Assembly (NCBI GenBank): GCA_002304925.1
Contig: DBPT01000007.1
Coordinates: 115,550-179,549 of the forward strand
DNA length: 64,000 nt
Origin: Prolixibacteraceae bacterium UBA1413
GTDB taxonomy: Bacteria; Bacteroidota; Bacteroidia; Bacteroidales; Prolixibacteraceae
Direction: 5' to 3'
Part shown: in pieces, positions 36,256 to 45,987 of the stretch
Layout of the letters: the number at the start of each line of letters is the position of its first letter
Position numbering within the stretch: position 1 is the first letter of the stretch
Position numbers and translations under genes: made by a program
The notes under the pieces: generated by a model
The model's input: only the letters and a program-made list of their open reading frames with translations
Databases searched by the model: none
What the model was told of the DNA's origin: nothing

Positions 36256-37383
36256 TTATCCCCTGGTTGCCTTCAGAATGGATCCCCAGAGAAGTTCGGC
36301 AGATTTCTCCCAGGTGAATTTTTCCTTCTGCTGGAATCCTTTCTCCACCAGAATATTCCTCATCGGCGCGTTTTCGAAAATTTCGAGCATCGCTGAGGCG
36401 ATTTGTCCGCTCTGGGCGGGGTCGGTATAGCGTACGGCATCCCCACCCACTTCCGGCAGGGAGGTGGTGTCGGAACAGATCACAGGAATGCCTGCCCCCA
36501 TGGCTTCCACGACCGGAATGCCAAATCCTTCGAAAAAGGGGACAAAAGTCAATGCCAATGCCGCTCCGTAAATTCTTCGGAGTTCTGCTTCTGAGACCCT
36601 GCCCGTAAAAACCACTTCTTCACGGTATTTCATGGCATGAAACCGTTCCGTGATTTTTCCGGTTTTGAACATTTTCCCTCCCACAATCAGCAATTTTACC
36701 GGACTTGACGAACGCATCTTGAATTCTTCAAACGCTTCCAGAAGCCCTTCTATATTTTTCCGCGGATGCAACGCACCCACAAAGAGAAAATAGGGATTGC
36801 CCCCGGTATAGCGCTCTTTCACATCTTTTTTTTCCGCTTCACCGATGGGTTTATAGTCGTTTTTACATCCGTTGTATACCACGTCGATCTTTTCAGGAGG
36901 AATGCCGAAGCTCTCTGAGATATCCTTTTTCGACCATTCGGAGACAGTGGCTATCCGTACTGCTTTTTTGGCAAAGCGGGGGAAATAGTGATTGTAATAT
37001 GCCGAAGTAAGGCGGGGAAGATCTCTGGGACGGTGCACAAAATTGAGGTCATGCATGACGGGAAGCTGGGGAACGCTGCTTCTCAGGGAGAGGTATCCGT
37101 CGGGGGAAAGGAACAAGTCGGCCCCGTACTTTTTCAGGATCCCCGGGATGCGGAATTCAAACCAGAGGAACCACAGCAGGGGATGGCGGGTAGGGGGAGA
37201 AACTACTACCGGCGTAACATTGCCGGAAAAGACAAATTCTTCGGAATAAGGCCGGTCGAAAAGGAATATGAACCGGTGTCCGGGGTGGTCACGGGTGATC
37301 CTTTTCAGGGTTTCACAAGTGAACCAGCCGATCCCTTCAAGCCTTTCCTTCAAAAGCAACCTTGTGTTGACGACAATGACCAT
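36256..37383 (-). CDS. GT4-type (group 1) glycosyltransferase
   Basis: A 375-residue GT-B glycosyltransferase transferring a sugar from a nucleotide-sugar donor to a growing surface glycan. It starts with VNTRLLLKERLEGIGWFT, has an acceptor-side N-terminal domain with PVMHDLNFVHRP, and a donor domain with FLFVGALHPRKNIEGLL and the EX7E-like FEGFGIPVVEAMGAGIPVI. There is no signal peptide or membrane span. It diverges from the flippase gene across 87 nt, which suggests a shared polysaccharide role with the ligase and Wzz genes 10 kb away. Donor and acceptor are unknown. Confidence 0.9.
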   Translation of the reverse strand: MVIVVNTRLLLKERLEGIGWFTCETLKRITRDHPGHRFIFLFDRPYSEEFVFSGNVTPVVVSPPTRHPLLWFLWFEFRIPGILKKYGADLFLSPDGYLSLRSSVPQLPVMHDLNFVHRPRDLPRLTSAYYNHYFPRFAKKAVRIATVSEWSKKDISESFGIPPEKIDVVYNGCKNDYKPIGEAEKKDVKERYTGGNPYFLFVGALHPRKNIEGLLEAFEEFKMRSSSPVKLLIVGGKMFKTGKITERFHAMKYREEVVFTGRVSEAELRRIYGAALALTFVPFFEGFGIPVVEAMGAGIPVICSDTTSLPEVGGDAVRYTDPAQSGQIASAMLEIFENAPMRNILVEKGFQQKEKFTWEKSAELLWGSILKATRG

Positions 37384-37470
37384 CGTGCGAAAAAATTCAA
37401 TTCCATGTTAAAAGTACAAAGTATGCCCAAAATATCTAATTTTAGCGTCCGAATTATCAATTTCTGATTC

Positions 37471-38916
37471 TTGAGGCATAAGTTTGTTACCAACCTGATT
37501 CTGCTGGTTTTCCTGAATCTGCTGATAAAGCCGTTTTGGGTGCTGGGTATTGACCGTACGGTGCAGAATGTGGTGGGTGCCGAGAGTTACGGGCTTTATT
37601 TTGCGCTTTTCAATTTTTCGATGATCCTGAATATCCTGCTGGACCTGGGGATCACCAATTTTAACAATCGCAACATCGCCCAGCACCGTTTTCTTGTCAG
37701 GAAACATCTTTCGAACATTGTCGGGCTGAAATTTCTCCTGGCGGTTGTTTACGCGGTTTTCAGCCTTGTGACGGCCGCCGTGATCGGTTACGGGAAGTTT
37801 CAGTTTCATCTTCTTCTCTTTCTGATCCTGAATCAATTTCTGATTTCCTTCACGCTTTATCTCCGGTCCAATATCAGTGCCCTCCAGTTTTTCCGTACCG
37901 ACAGCCTGATCTCTGTGCTGGACCGCACACTGATGATCATCATTTGCACGATTCTCCTGTTCACAGGAATAACCGGTGGTGAATTCAGGATCGAATGGTT
38001 TGTATACGCCCAGACTACGGCATATATTGCGACGGCCATTATAACGCTGGTGATTTTGCTTTCCAAGACGGGAAGCATTTCCATCAGGTTTAACCTGCGT
38101 TTTTGTCTTGTCTTCCTGAGAAAGTCCTATCCGTATGCGCTTCTGATCCTGCTGATGGCATTTTATAACCGTATCGATTCGGTGATGCTGGAGCGTTTGT
38201 TACCCCATCCAACGGGAAAAGAAGAGGCCGGCATTTATGCCCAGGCTTTCCGCTTGCTGGATGCTGTTGCCATGTTCGGCGCCCTTGTCGGGGGACTATT
38301 GTTGCCGATGTTTGCCAGTATGATCAAACGGAAAGAACCGGTAGGTCCCATGGTTCAGCTTTCCTTCACCCTTCTCTTTGTTCCTGCAGTGATTATCGCG
38401 GTGTCCTCCCTTTTCTATGACCGCGACATCATGTCACTTCTATATCATGCCCATGTCGACGATTCCGCCAATATTCTCGGTGTGCTTATGGCCGGCTTTC
38501 CGGGAATTGCAGCCACCTATATCTTCGGAACGCTCCTGACTGCCAATGGAAGTCTTAAACAGCTGAATACCATGGCTGCAGGGGTGATGGTACTGAATGT
38601 CATCCTCAATTTATGGCTGATACCCCGTTTTTTTGCCATGGGTTCCGCATTTTCCAGCATGGTCACCCAACTCACTGCCGGCTTTGTTCAGATGATCATT
38701 GCCTTCCGGATTTTCAGGCTGAAGCCGCGTACGTCATACATCATTAGGATGGCGCTCTTCATTCTTTTTACGATTTTTGCGGGTTCCCTTTCCCGTTTGA
38801 CGGATCACCGACTGGCAGGATATCTCATGGCCATTTCCCTGCCGTTACTTTTTGCCGTTCTCATCCGGCTGATCAGCTTGCGGGACCTTCGGAAAATCAT
38901 CGTTTTTGAAAAATGA
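37471..38916 (+). CDS. Polysaccharide flippase (Wzx/MATE-like)
   Basis: A 481-residue membrane protein with 12-14 hydrophobic segments that would flip lipid-linked oligosaccharides to the periplasm. It begins at a TTG two codons after an in-frame TGA; no earlier start exists, and the N-terminal LLIKPFWVLGIDRTVQNVVG motif, conserved in Bacteroidota flippases, would be lost with a later one. YGLYFALFNFSMILNILLDLG is also typical. It overlaps the next gene by 4 nt (ATGA). The divergent glycosyltransferase points to surface polysaccharide or LPS synthesis. Confidence 0.9.
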   Translation: MRHKFVTNLILLVFLNLLIKPFWVLGIDRTVQNVVGAESYGLYFALFNFSMILNILLDLGITNFNNRNIAQHRFLVRKHLSNIVGLKFLLAVVYAVFSLVTAAVIGYGKFQFHLLLFLILNQFLISFTLYLRSNISALQFFRTDSLISVLDRTLMIIICTILLFTGITGGEFRIEWFVYAQTTAYIATAIITLVILLSKTGSISIRFNLRFCLVFLRKSYPYALLILLMAFYNRIDSVMLERLLPHPTGKEEAGIYAQAFRLLDAVAMFGALVGGLLLPMFASMIKRKEPVGPMVQLSFTLLFVPAVIIAVSSLFYDRDIMSLLYHAHVDDSANILGVLMAGFPGIAATYIFGTLLTANGSLKQLNTMAAGVMVLNVILNLWLIPRFFAMGSAFSSMVTQLTAGFVQMIIAFRIFRLKPRTSYIIRMALFILFTIFAGSLSRLTDHRLAGYLMAISLPLLFAVLIRLISLRDLRKIIVFEK

Positions 38917-39572
38917 CCCGTCGCCCGACCATAGAAGAGTTGCATGATGACCTTCTTTTTAAAAAGATTGCAGCGGTGGAACATGACCGCATCAAGGATT
39001 TCGTTGTGGAGCAGGTGACGGGAGACAACAAACTCGTGCCTGTCTATATGGTCTACCAGACACTTATGCTGTTGACCGGACTTTTCTTTTTTGCGCGTGC
39101 CATCATCCTGGCATACCGCGGAGAGACGGTTTATCTGTGGGTTTCTTTTGCTGCCGTGGCCTTTTCGTTTACCCTCCTGGTGGTGATCCATGAGCTTTTA
39201 CACGGATTCGCGCTGAAACTTGCCGGTGCTCCAAGGGTTACCTATGGCGGAATGCTCCGGAAATTTATCTTTTATGCCGAAGCCGACCGTTTCATCCTGG
39301 GGAAAAATGCCTTTCTCTTTGTGGCATTGACTCCCCTGGTTGTGATTCAGCTGATTACGGTGGCCGGCATTATCCTGTGGTTTTCAACTCCCTTCGTATA
39401 TTTGTTCCTGGTGGTGATGTCACTGCACAGCTTTTTCTGTGCCGGTGATATTGCGCTGGCGACCATTTTTCTGAAATTTCCCGGAAGAGCCGTCTATACC
39501 TACGACAACAGGTCGGAGAGAATCAGCTATTACTTTGTGGAAAAAGATGTGTCAGGCCCGCCAGAATCCTGA
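38913..39572 (+). CDS. DUF3267 membrane protein, putative zinc peptidase
   Basis: A 219-residue protein with about four membrane helices. The motif VIHELLHGFALKLAG in the second hydrophobic segment is an HExxH zinc-binding signature, as in DUF3267 and site-2-protease-like proteins. A cytoplasmic N-terminus (TIEELHDDLLFKK) precedes the first helix. Its start overlaps the flippase stop by 4 nt, so it is translationally coupled to it. A third zinc ligand is not obvious to me, and the substrate is unknown. Confidence 0.75.
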   Translation: MTRRPTIEELHDDLLFKKIAAVEHDRIKDFVVEQVTGDNKLVPVYMVYQTLMLLTGLFFFARAIILAYRGETVYLWVSFAAVAFSFTLLVVIHELLHGFALKLAGAPRVTYGGMLRKFIFYAEADRFILGKNAFLFVALTPLVVIQLITVAGIILWFSTPFVYLFLVVMSLHSFFCAGDIALATIFLKFPGRAVYTYDNRSERISYYFVEKDVSGPPES

Positions 39573-39793
39573 TTCTGCGGTTTTCAGATCGACTCATCCT
39601 TTAATATCTCTCCTTTCGCGCTGACGACGATGGCCTTTACGCCCACTTTCCGGTTGGAAAGGGTTACAAATAAATCAATCCTTTAATTTCTTTTAACGGC
39701 TTTGGTTTCCGCCAGAAATAAACAAAAGCACTATCTTCGCATCAGTTTTAATGTTATTATGTTTTTCCGGACAGGAAATCTGCAAATTATTGA

Positions 39794-42700
39794 ATGATGA
39801 AGCAATACAATTTGTATAACCTGATTGCAGGCTGGGTGACCTTTGTGATTTCAGCCGTCGTTTATTTGTTGACCATTGAGCCCTCGGCCAGTTTTTGGGA
39901 TTGCGGTGAATTTATCACCACAGCCACGAATCTCCAGGTGGGACATCCTCCGGGAGCGCCCGTTTTCATGATCGTAGGCCGGTTTTTCACCATTTTGGGG
40001 GGTTCTCCGCAAAATGCGGCGTTGATGGTGAACATCATGTCGGCGCTGGCGAGTGCTTTCACCATTCTGTTCTTGTTCTGGACCATCACGCACCTTGCCC
40101 GTAAACTCATCACTTCAAACGGGGAGATGACGACGGGGCAAATGGTTGCCATTCTGGGAAGCGGTCTTGTCGGTGCCCTGGCATATGCATTTTCTGACAC
40201 TTTCTGGTTCTCGGCCGTTGAAGGTGAAGTCTATGCGCTTTCCTCATTTCTTACGGCCCTGGTATTCTGGGCGATCCTGAAGTGGGAGAATGTTGCTGAT
40301 GAGCCCCACGCCAACCGATGGCTTATCTTTATCGCCTATCTCATGGGGCTCTCCATCGGGGTTCACCTGCTGAACCTGCTTGCCATACCGGCTATCGTCT
40401 TTGTCTATTATTTCAGGAAATATGAGGTCACCAACAAGGGGATCCTTTATGCCCTGCTGGTCTCGGTTGCCATTTTGGGCGGCATCATGTACCTGATCAT
40501 TCCCGGTTTTGTCAGGGTGGCTTCCTGGTTTGAGCTGCTGTTCGTCAACACATTCGGGCTTCCCTATCATTCGGGGACTTTCTTTTATCTTCTTCTGCTG
40601 GCAGGAGGATTGGTTTGGGCGATTCGTTACACGGTTGATCACAAGAAAGTTTTCTGGAATACCGTGGTGGTGGCGATTACCGTCATCCTCATCGGATACT
40701 CCTCGTTTGCCCTGATCCTCATCCGTTCTTCCGCGGGAACTCCCATGGACCAGAACAGTCCGAACGACACTTTTTCCCTGCTCTCCTATCTCAACAGGGA
40801 ACAGTACGGGCAGCGGCCCCTGTTTTACGGACAATATTATAATTCACCCCTGAATCCTGCAGACCGTTATTCAGAGGGAAGTCCTTATTATGCCCAGCGT
40901 GACGGGAAATACGTCATCACCGATTACCGGGTTGTTCCTAATTATGACGACAAATTCAAGACGCTGTTTCCCAGGATGTGGAGCAGCCAGGAAGCTGGCC
41001 ATGCCCAGGAATATGAAAGCTGGGGTAAGGTGAAGGGCAGACGGATTCAGCATGTCAATGAACAGGGAGAGAAAGTGATCATCAACAAACCGACGATGGT
41101 CGAGAATCTCCGTTTTTTCTTCCGTTATCAGGTGGGGCACATGTATCTGCGTTATTTCATGTGGAACTTTGCCGGCCGCCAGGATGATATTCAAAGTCAT
41201 GGCGGGGTACTTCACGGAAACTGGATCAGCGGGATTTCCTTCCTTGACAATTTCCGGCTCGGGGATCAGGACGGGCGGCCGGCGATGATGCAAAATGCCG
41301 CCAATAACAAATATTTCTTTTTGCCGCTGATCCTGGGAATCCTGGGAATATTTTACCTTTACAACAAGGGGCGAGAGGGGAAGCGGGTGTTGTGGCTGGT
41401 TTTCCTGCTCTTTTTCCTGACCGGTCTGGCCATTGTGGTCTACCTGAATCAATATCCTATTCAGCCGCGTGAAAGAGATTATGCCTTTGCCGGTTCCTTT
41501 TATGCATATGCGATCTGGATCGGCCTTGGGGTTCTCGCCCTGGTGGAAGCCCTGAAAAAAGTACTTCCCGACAAGGTCAACGGGATCGTAGTTACGGCAG
41601 TTTGCCTGGCACTGGTTCCGGGGATTATGCTGGCCGAGAACTATGATGACCATGACCGATCGGGTCGCTATACAGCCCGTGATTTGGGGGCTAACTACCT
41701 GAAAACATGTGCAGAACAGGCGGTCATATTTACGAATGGCGATAATGACACCTTCCCGCTTTGGTATAACCAGGAAGTGGAAGGAGTAAGGACCGATGTG
41801 AGGGTATGCAATCTCAGCTACCTGCAGACCGACTGGTACATCACCCAGATGAAGAAACAGGCGTATGAGTCAAAGCCGTTACCTTTCTCCCTGAAGGAAG
41901 AGCAATATACCCAGGGGACCAGGGACATTGTCTATCTGCTGGATGATCCCCGGATCAAACGGGAATCTATCGATCTTGTCGAGGCAGTCCGTTTCGTCAA
42001 TGATGACAACCCGGCCACAAAGCTCACCCAGGCCGGTAATGCCGCCTATTTCCCCAAGAAAAAACTGACCTTTAAAGTGGACAGGGAAGCTGTAATCAGG
42101 AATAAGGTGGTAAGACCTGAGGACTATGACAAGATTGTCGACACCATTTACATTGATCTCAGCGACCGGGATTACCTTGCCAAGGATGAATATATGATAC
42201 TGGACATGCTGGCTCACAACAACTGGGAGCGGCCCATCTATTTCGCCATCACCATTGGACCGCAGAAATTCCTCAAGTTGTCGAATTATTTCCAGCTTGA
42301 AGGATTTGCCTACCGGCTGGTCCCCATCCTTGCCGACCGGAGTAGTCCGGAAAGCATCAATTTCGGAAGAGTGGCCACAGACATCATGTATGATAATCTC
42401 ATGCACAAATTCAAGTGGGGAAACATGAATGACCCCTCGGTGTATATTGATGAAAACAATGCACGGATGATGACCAATATCCGGAATAATTTCAACCGGC
42501 TTGCCGACATGCTTGTCAGGGAGGGCAAACAGGATTCCGCCGTTACCGTGGTTAAAAAGTGTCAGGAATTGGTACCTCCGTCGGTAGTGCCTTTTGAATA
42601 TTTCTCTCTTGAAATGATCAATACCCTCTATCAGAGTGGCGCCACTGAGGATGCATCCGCCATGGCGGAAGAGGCATACCGTTCATTTGAACAGATGCTG

Positions 42701-42883
42701 GCCTATTTGATGTCGATGCCTGACCATTTCCTGGTTTCAGGAGATGTCAATGAAGAAATCCAGCGAAATTTCTTTTACCTGCAGAAACTTGAAAGAACCT
42801 GCAGGGCCTCGGGAGATGCGGAACTATCGGCCAGGATCACCAAGACGATAGAGGAATACCTCCGGAAATACCCGGGACAATAA
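39794..42883 (+). CDS. DUF2723 integral membrane protein, putative protein O-glycosyltransferase
   Basis: A 1029-residue protein with a dozen or so N-terminal membrane helices and a long soluble C-terminal part. The opening motif EPSASFWDCGEFITTATNLQ, with VGHPPGAPVF following, defines DUF2723, a GT-C-like family common in Bacteroidota and distantly related to protein O-mannosyltransferases. NQYPIQPRERDYAFAGSFYA and TNGDNDTFPLWY are further conserved blocks; the last ~130 residues look helical. It lies alone after a 221-nt gap and is followed by purD 32 nt later. O-glycosylation of exported proteins is inferred. Confidence 0.85.
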   Translation: MMKQYNLYNLIAGWVTFVISAVVYLLTIEPSASFWDCGEFITTATNLQVGHPPGAPVFMIVGRFFTILGGSPQNAALMVNIMSALASAFTILFLFWTITHLARKLITSNGEMTTGQMVAILGSGLVGALAYAFSDTFWFSAVEGEVYALSSFLTALVFWAILKWENVADEPHANRWLIFIAYLMGLSIGVHLLNLLAIPAIVFVYYFRKYEVTNKGILYALLVSVAILGGIMYLIIPGFVRVASWFELLFVNTFGLPYHSGTFFYLLLLAGGLVWAIRYTVDHKKVFWNTVVVAITVILIGYSSFALILIRSSAGTPMDQNSPNDTFSLLSYLNREQYGQRPLFYGQYYNSPLNPADRYSEGSPYYAQRDGKYVITDYRVVPNYDDKFKTLFPRMWSSQEAGHAQEYESWGKVKGRRIQHVNEQGEKVIINKPTMVENLRFFFRYQVGHMYLRYFMWNFAGRQDDIQSHGGVLHGNWISGISFLDNFRLGDQDGRPAMMQNAANNKYFFLPLILGILGIFYLYNKGREGKRVLWLVFLLFFLTGLAIVVYLNQYPIQPRERDYAFAGSFYAYAIWIGLGVLALVEALKKVLPDKVNGIVVTAVCLALVPGIMLAENYDDHDRSGRYTARDLGANYLKTCAEQAVIFTNGDNDTFPLWYNQEVEGVRTDVRVCNLSYLQTDWYITQMKKQAYESKPLPFSLKEEQYTQGTRDIVYLLDDPRIKRESIDLVEAVRFVNDDNPATKLTQAGNAAYFPKKKLTFKVDREAVIRNKVVRPEDYDKIVDTIYIDLSDRDYLAKDEYMILDMLAHNNWERPIYFAITIGPQKFLKLSNYFQLEGFAYRLVPILADRSSPESINFGRVATDIMYDNLMHKFKWGNMNDPSVYIDENNARMMTNIRNNFNRLADMLVREGKQDSAVTVVKKCQELVPPSVVPFEYFSLEMINTLYQSGATEDASAMAEEAYRSFEQMLAYLMSMPDHFLVSGDVNEEIQRNFFYLQKLERTCRASGDAELSARITKTIEEYLRKYPGQ

Positions 42884-42915
42884 ATTCCGGTTTTCAAAAC
42901 CTATCTGATACGTAG

Positions 42916-44184
42916 ATGAATGTGTTGATCGTTGGTTCGGGGGGGAGGGAGCATGCTCTGGGATGGAAGATCAGTCAGAGTCGTGCCATGGGACGTTTGT
43001 TCTTTGCCCCTGGAAATCCGGGCACTTCCTTGCTGGGAACCAATCTTCCCGTCTCTTCCGATGATTTTGAAGCCATCGGGAGCTCCGTTCTGTTTCATGA
43101 TGTCGGGATGGTGGTGGTCGGTCCGGAAGTCCCTCTGGTAGGGGGCATTCATGATTTTTTCCTTGCGGATGACCGTTTGCGGGATGTCAGGGTGATCGGT
43201 CCCCTGAAGAGTGGAGCCATGCTGGAAGGGAGCAAGGATTTTGCCAAATCCTTTATGACCCGGCACGGGATTCCCACGGCACGCTATGCTTCCTTTACCC
43301 GTGAAACCGTTGACCAGGGCTACGGATTTCTGGATACCCTCAAGCCTCCTTATGTTCTGAAAGCTGACGGACTGGCGGCAGGCAAGGGAGTCATCATTGT
43401 CAATGACCTGGCAGAAGCCAGGCTTACACTGGCTGAAATGCTGGGAGGTAAATTCGGGATGGCAGGCGATACGGTCCTCATCGAAGAGTTTCTGAGAGGA
43501 GTGGAGCTTTCGGCGTTTATCCTGACCGATGGATCGGACTATCTGATTCTTCCCGAAGCAAAGGATTATAAAAGAGTGGGGGAAAATGATACCGGACTGA
43601 ATACCGGGGGAATGGGAGCCATCTCTCCGGTTCCCTTTGCCGATGCCGCTTTCATGAAGAAAGTGGAGGAACGGATCATCAGACCGACCATCAGGGGTCT
43701 TGCCCTGGAAGGTATTCCATACACCGGTTTTATTTTCTTTGGCTTGATCAACTGCCAGGGTGATCCCTTTCTGATCGAATACAATGTCAGGATGGGAGAT
43801 CCCGAAACCGAAGCCGTCCTTCCGCGGATAGAGTCCGATTTGCTTGACCTGCTTGATGCGGCTGCTACCGGCCGGATGAAAGAGAAAAAAATAAAAACAT
43901 CGGGCAATGTGGCTGCCACGGTTATGCTTGTTTCAGGAGGATACCCGGGAGATTACGAAAAAGGGAAGGTCATCACCGGAAATGAAATGACCGGAAGAGG
44001 TCTTCTCTTCCACGCGGGGACAAGAGAGGAAGATGGCATCCTGAAAACGGCAGGAGGCAGGGTAATGGCCGTGACAGCCCTGGCAGAAACATTGCCGGAG
44101 GCTTTGGAAAAATGCTATTCCGAAGCCGGAGAGATACATTTCGAAGGGAAATATTTCCGAAGAGATATCGGTTTTGATTTATAA
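42916..44184 (+). CDS. purD: Phosphoribosylamine-glycine ligase (GAR synthetase)
   Basis: The second step of purine synthesis, joining glycine to phosphoribosylamine with ATP. The 422-residue length is normal. The N-terminal motif VLIVGSGGREHALGWKI, the ATP-grasp loop LKADGLAAGKGVIIV, the metal-binding NVRMGDPETEAVLPRI and the C-terminal ATVMLVSGGYPGDYEKG are all characteristic. It follows the DUF2723 gene and is followed 2 nt later by a membrane protein gene, so the three may be co-transcribed. Confidence 0.97.
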   Translation: MNVLIVGSGGREHALGWKISQSRAMGRLFFAPGNPGTSLLGTNLPVSSDDFEAIGSSVLFHDVGMVVVGPEVPLVGGIHDFFLADDRLRDVRVIGPLKSGAMLEGSKDFAKSFMTRHGIPTARYASFTRETVDQGYGFLDTLKPPYVLKADGLAAGKGVIIVNDLAEARLTLAEMLGGKFGMAGDTVLIEEFLRGVELSAFILTDGSDYLILPEAKDYKRVGENDTGLNTGGMGAISPVPFADAAFMKKVEERIIRPTIRGLALEGIPYTGFIFFGLINCQGDPFLIEYNVRMGDPETEAVLPRIESDLLDLLDAAATGRMKEKKIKTSGNVAATVMLVSGGYPGDYEKGKVITGNEMTGRGLLFHAGTREEDGILKTAGGRVMAVTALAETLPEALEKCYSEAGEIHFEGKYFRRDIGFDL

Positions 44185-44186
44185 CC

Positions 44187-45170
44187 ATGTTGCTTCGCCT
44201 CGTCAAAAAAAGTCACACCACCGGGTATTTCCTCTTCTTTCTGATCGTTGCGGGTGCCTGGGTGCACTGTCTGTTGAATCCCTTTGTCTTTCATATTCAG
44301 GAAAGTGAAGTGAATTTTGGACTTTTTGGTTTGCTGAACAGACCCTTTTCAGCGAATCAGGAACTTCAGGTTTCCCTTGCCTTTGTTTTTTTGACAGTTA
44401 ACAGCCTGTTGCTTTTCCGGATTTACCGCGAGTACCTTTTTTTCAATACCTGGTCATTGCTGCCTGCGGTTTTGTTCGTTTTGCTGACCAGTGGCATCCC
44501 CGGTTTACAGAGCTTATATCCTGTATTGATTGCCATCCTGTTTTTATCCCTGGCCATGGATAGAATGTTTGCTGCGTTTGACCTGAGGAAGCCTTACCGT
44601 AACATGTTTGAAGCGGGTTTTCTGCTGAGCCTGGGGTCGTTGTTTTATTTTCATCTCCTGGTACTGTTGCCTCTCTTTCTGGCGGGTGGAAGGGTTTTTG
44701 CCCGAGATGCACGATGGCGGGAAGTGGTGCTGGTTTTTACCGGAGGAGTGGTCCCCTGGATCTTTCTTGTGGCAGTTTATTTTCTTTTTGACAAAACTGA
44801 AGAGCTCTTTTCCATGGTGTCGCTCCTTGTCACAGGCCGGGGGGAAGGTTTCAGGGGTAGCATGCCGGTACTTCTGTTAGCTTCTTACTTAGGCCTCCTT
44901 ATCCTTGCTGGTAGTTTTAAAATTCTGGGCCAGATCGATGAGAAAAAAGCCAGTTTCCGGAAATTTTACGCTTTCTTTTTCTTCCTGTTCGTTTCTGCAG
45001 TTCTGGCCTTTGTTTTCATCCCTGCCGTGACCATTGCCATGTATATTGTGGCTGCCGTCCCGGTAACCTTTCTCCTGTCCAACTATTTTGAATCGGTTAA
45101 GGAGGGATATTTCGGGGAGATACTTTTTCTGGTTATCATCATCCTTGTGGTGCTGGTCCGGCTGAGCTGA
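44187..45170 (+). CDS. Multi-pass membrane protein, DUF6427-like
   Basis: A 327-residue protein with eight to ten hydrophobic helices and few soluble loops. It starts 2 nt after purD. The opening SHTTGYFLFFLIVAGAWVHC and the segment FDLRKPYRNMFEAGFLLSLG resemble Bacteroidota proteins grouped as DUF6427, whose function is unknown. No catalytic motif is apparent. Translation is likely coupled to purD. Family assignment is from memory of the pattern and is tentative. Confidence 0.7.
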   Translation: MLLRLVKKSHTTGYFLFFLIVAGAWVHCLLNPFVFHIQESEVNFGLFGLLNRPFSANQELQVSLAFVFLTVNSLLLFRIYREYLFFNTWSLLPAVLFVLLTSGIPGLQSLYPVLIAILFLSLAMDRMFAAFDLRKPYRNMFEAGFLLSLGSLFYFHLLVLLPLFLAGGRVFARDARWREVVLVFTGGVVPWIFLVAVYFLFDKTEELFSMVSLLVTGRGEGFRGSMPVLLLASYLGLLILAGSFKILGQIDEKKASFRKFYAFFFFLFVSAVLAFVFIPAVTIAMYIVAAVPVTFLLSNYFESVKEGYFGEILFLVIIILVVLVRLS

Positions 45171-45242
45171 AGCCTCCGTTAAAACGGAGTTCAGCCTGGG
45201 CTTTCATGATCTCGGCGGAAACAGTAGAAAGTCAACATTTGT

Positions 45243-45250
45243 TACCTTTG
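45243..45250 (+). promoter_or_regulatory. Candidate -7 box (TACCTTTG) for tsaB
   Basis: Fits TAnnTTTG and is 28 nt before the tsaB ATG, in a 108-nt gap after the preceding gene. No clear -33 element. Confidence 0.4.
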
Positions 45251-45278
45251 TCACTCCAAATTGTCAGGAAAATAATCG

Positions 45279-45986
45279 ATGGCTCGAATATTACTGCTGG
45301 AAACCGCCACGGAGGTTTGTTCCGTTGCCCTGTCAGTTGACGGGACGATCGTTGCAAGTGCCGAAAAAACGGAAGGTTTCCGGCATTCGGAACTGGTGAC
45401 GCTGTATGTTGACCAGGTCATAAGGGAATGGGATTCCGGAGTGGAACTGCTCGACGCAGTCTGCGTATGCCGTGGCCCGGGATCATATACCGGCCTGCGA
45501 ATTGGCGTCTCAGTAGCCAAAGGAATGTGTTATGCTCTCGATATTCCGCTTCTGTCGGTCAGTACACTCAATGCCATGGCTTCCCATATGGCCTTCCGAA
45601 CCAGGGGAGAGGAACTCTCCGGGAACGCCCCGCCGCTTCTCTGTCCCATGATCGATGCCCGGCGCATGGAAGTTTACACAGCCTTATTCGATAACCAGGG
45701 GAACCAGCTCTCAGAAATTACAGCGGCGATTATCGGCGAAGACTCCTTTGCGGATTCACTCGCAACCCAAAAAGTGTGGTTTTTCGGGAATGGCGCATCC
45801 AAATGCCAAGCGGTCATCCGTCATCCGAATGCTATATTTCCTGGCGAGGTTCTGGCTTCGGCACGGTTTATGTCATCACTTGCCGAAGAAAGGTTTAATA
45901 ATAATGCTTTTGAAAACGTTTCTTACTTTGAACCGTTTTACCTGAAGGATTTCGTAGCGACAGTACCAAAAAATAAAGTGTTTTAA
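45279..45986 (+). CDS. tsaB: tRNA threonylcarbamoyladenosine biosynthesis protein TsaB
   Basis: A partner of TsaD in making the t6A37 modification of ANN-decoding tRNAs. The 235-residue protein has the ASKHA-like N-terminus ILLLETATEVCSVAL, then HSELVTLYVDQ, VCRGPGSYTGLRIGVSVAKG and PMIDARRMEVYTALF, all TsaB hallmarks. The C-terminal half is variable, as usual. It has its own probable promoter and is followed 1 nt later by a DUF3108 gene. Confidence 0.95.
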   Translation: MARILLLETATEVCSVALSVDGTIVASAEKTEGFRHSELVTLYVDQVIREWDSGVELLDAVCVCRGPGSYTGLRIGVSVAKGMCYALDIPLLSVSTLNAMASHMAFRTRGEELSGNAPPLLCPMIDARRMEVYTALFDNQGNQLSEITAAIIGEDSFADSLATQKVWFFGNGASKCQAVIRHPNAIFPGEVLASARFMSSLAEERFNNNAFENVSYFEPFYLKDFVATVPKNKVF

Positions 45987-45987
45987 A

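Noticed and set aside
39592..39680. Minus-strand peptide-like stretch (VGVKAIVVSAKGEIL) before DUF2723
   Set aside because: Looks faintly like the start of a NUDIX protein but stops after about 30 codons with no ATG; too short to support as a gene remnant.
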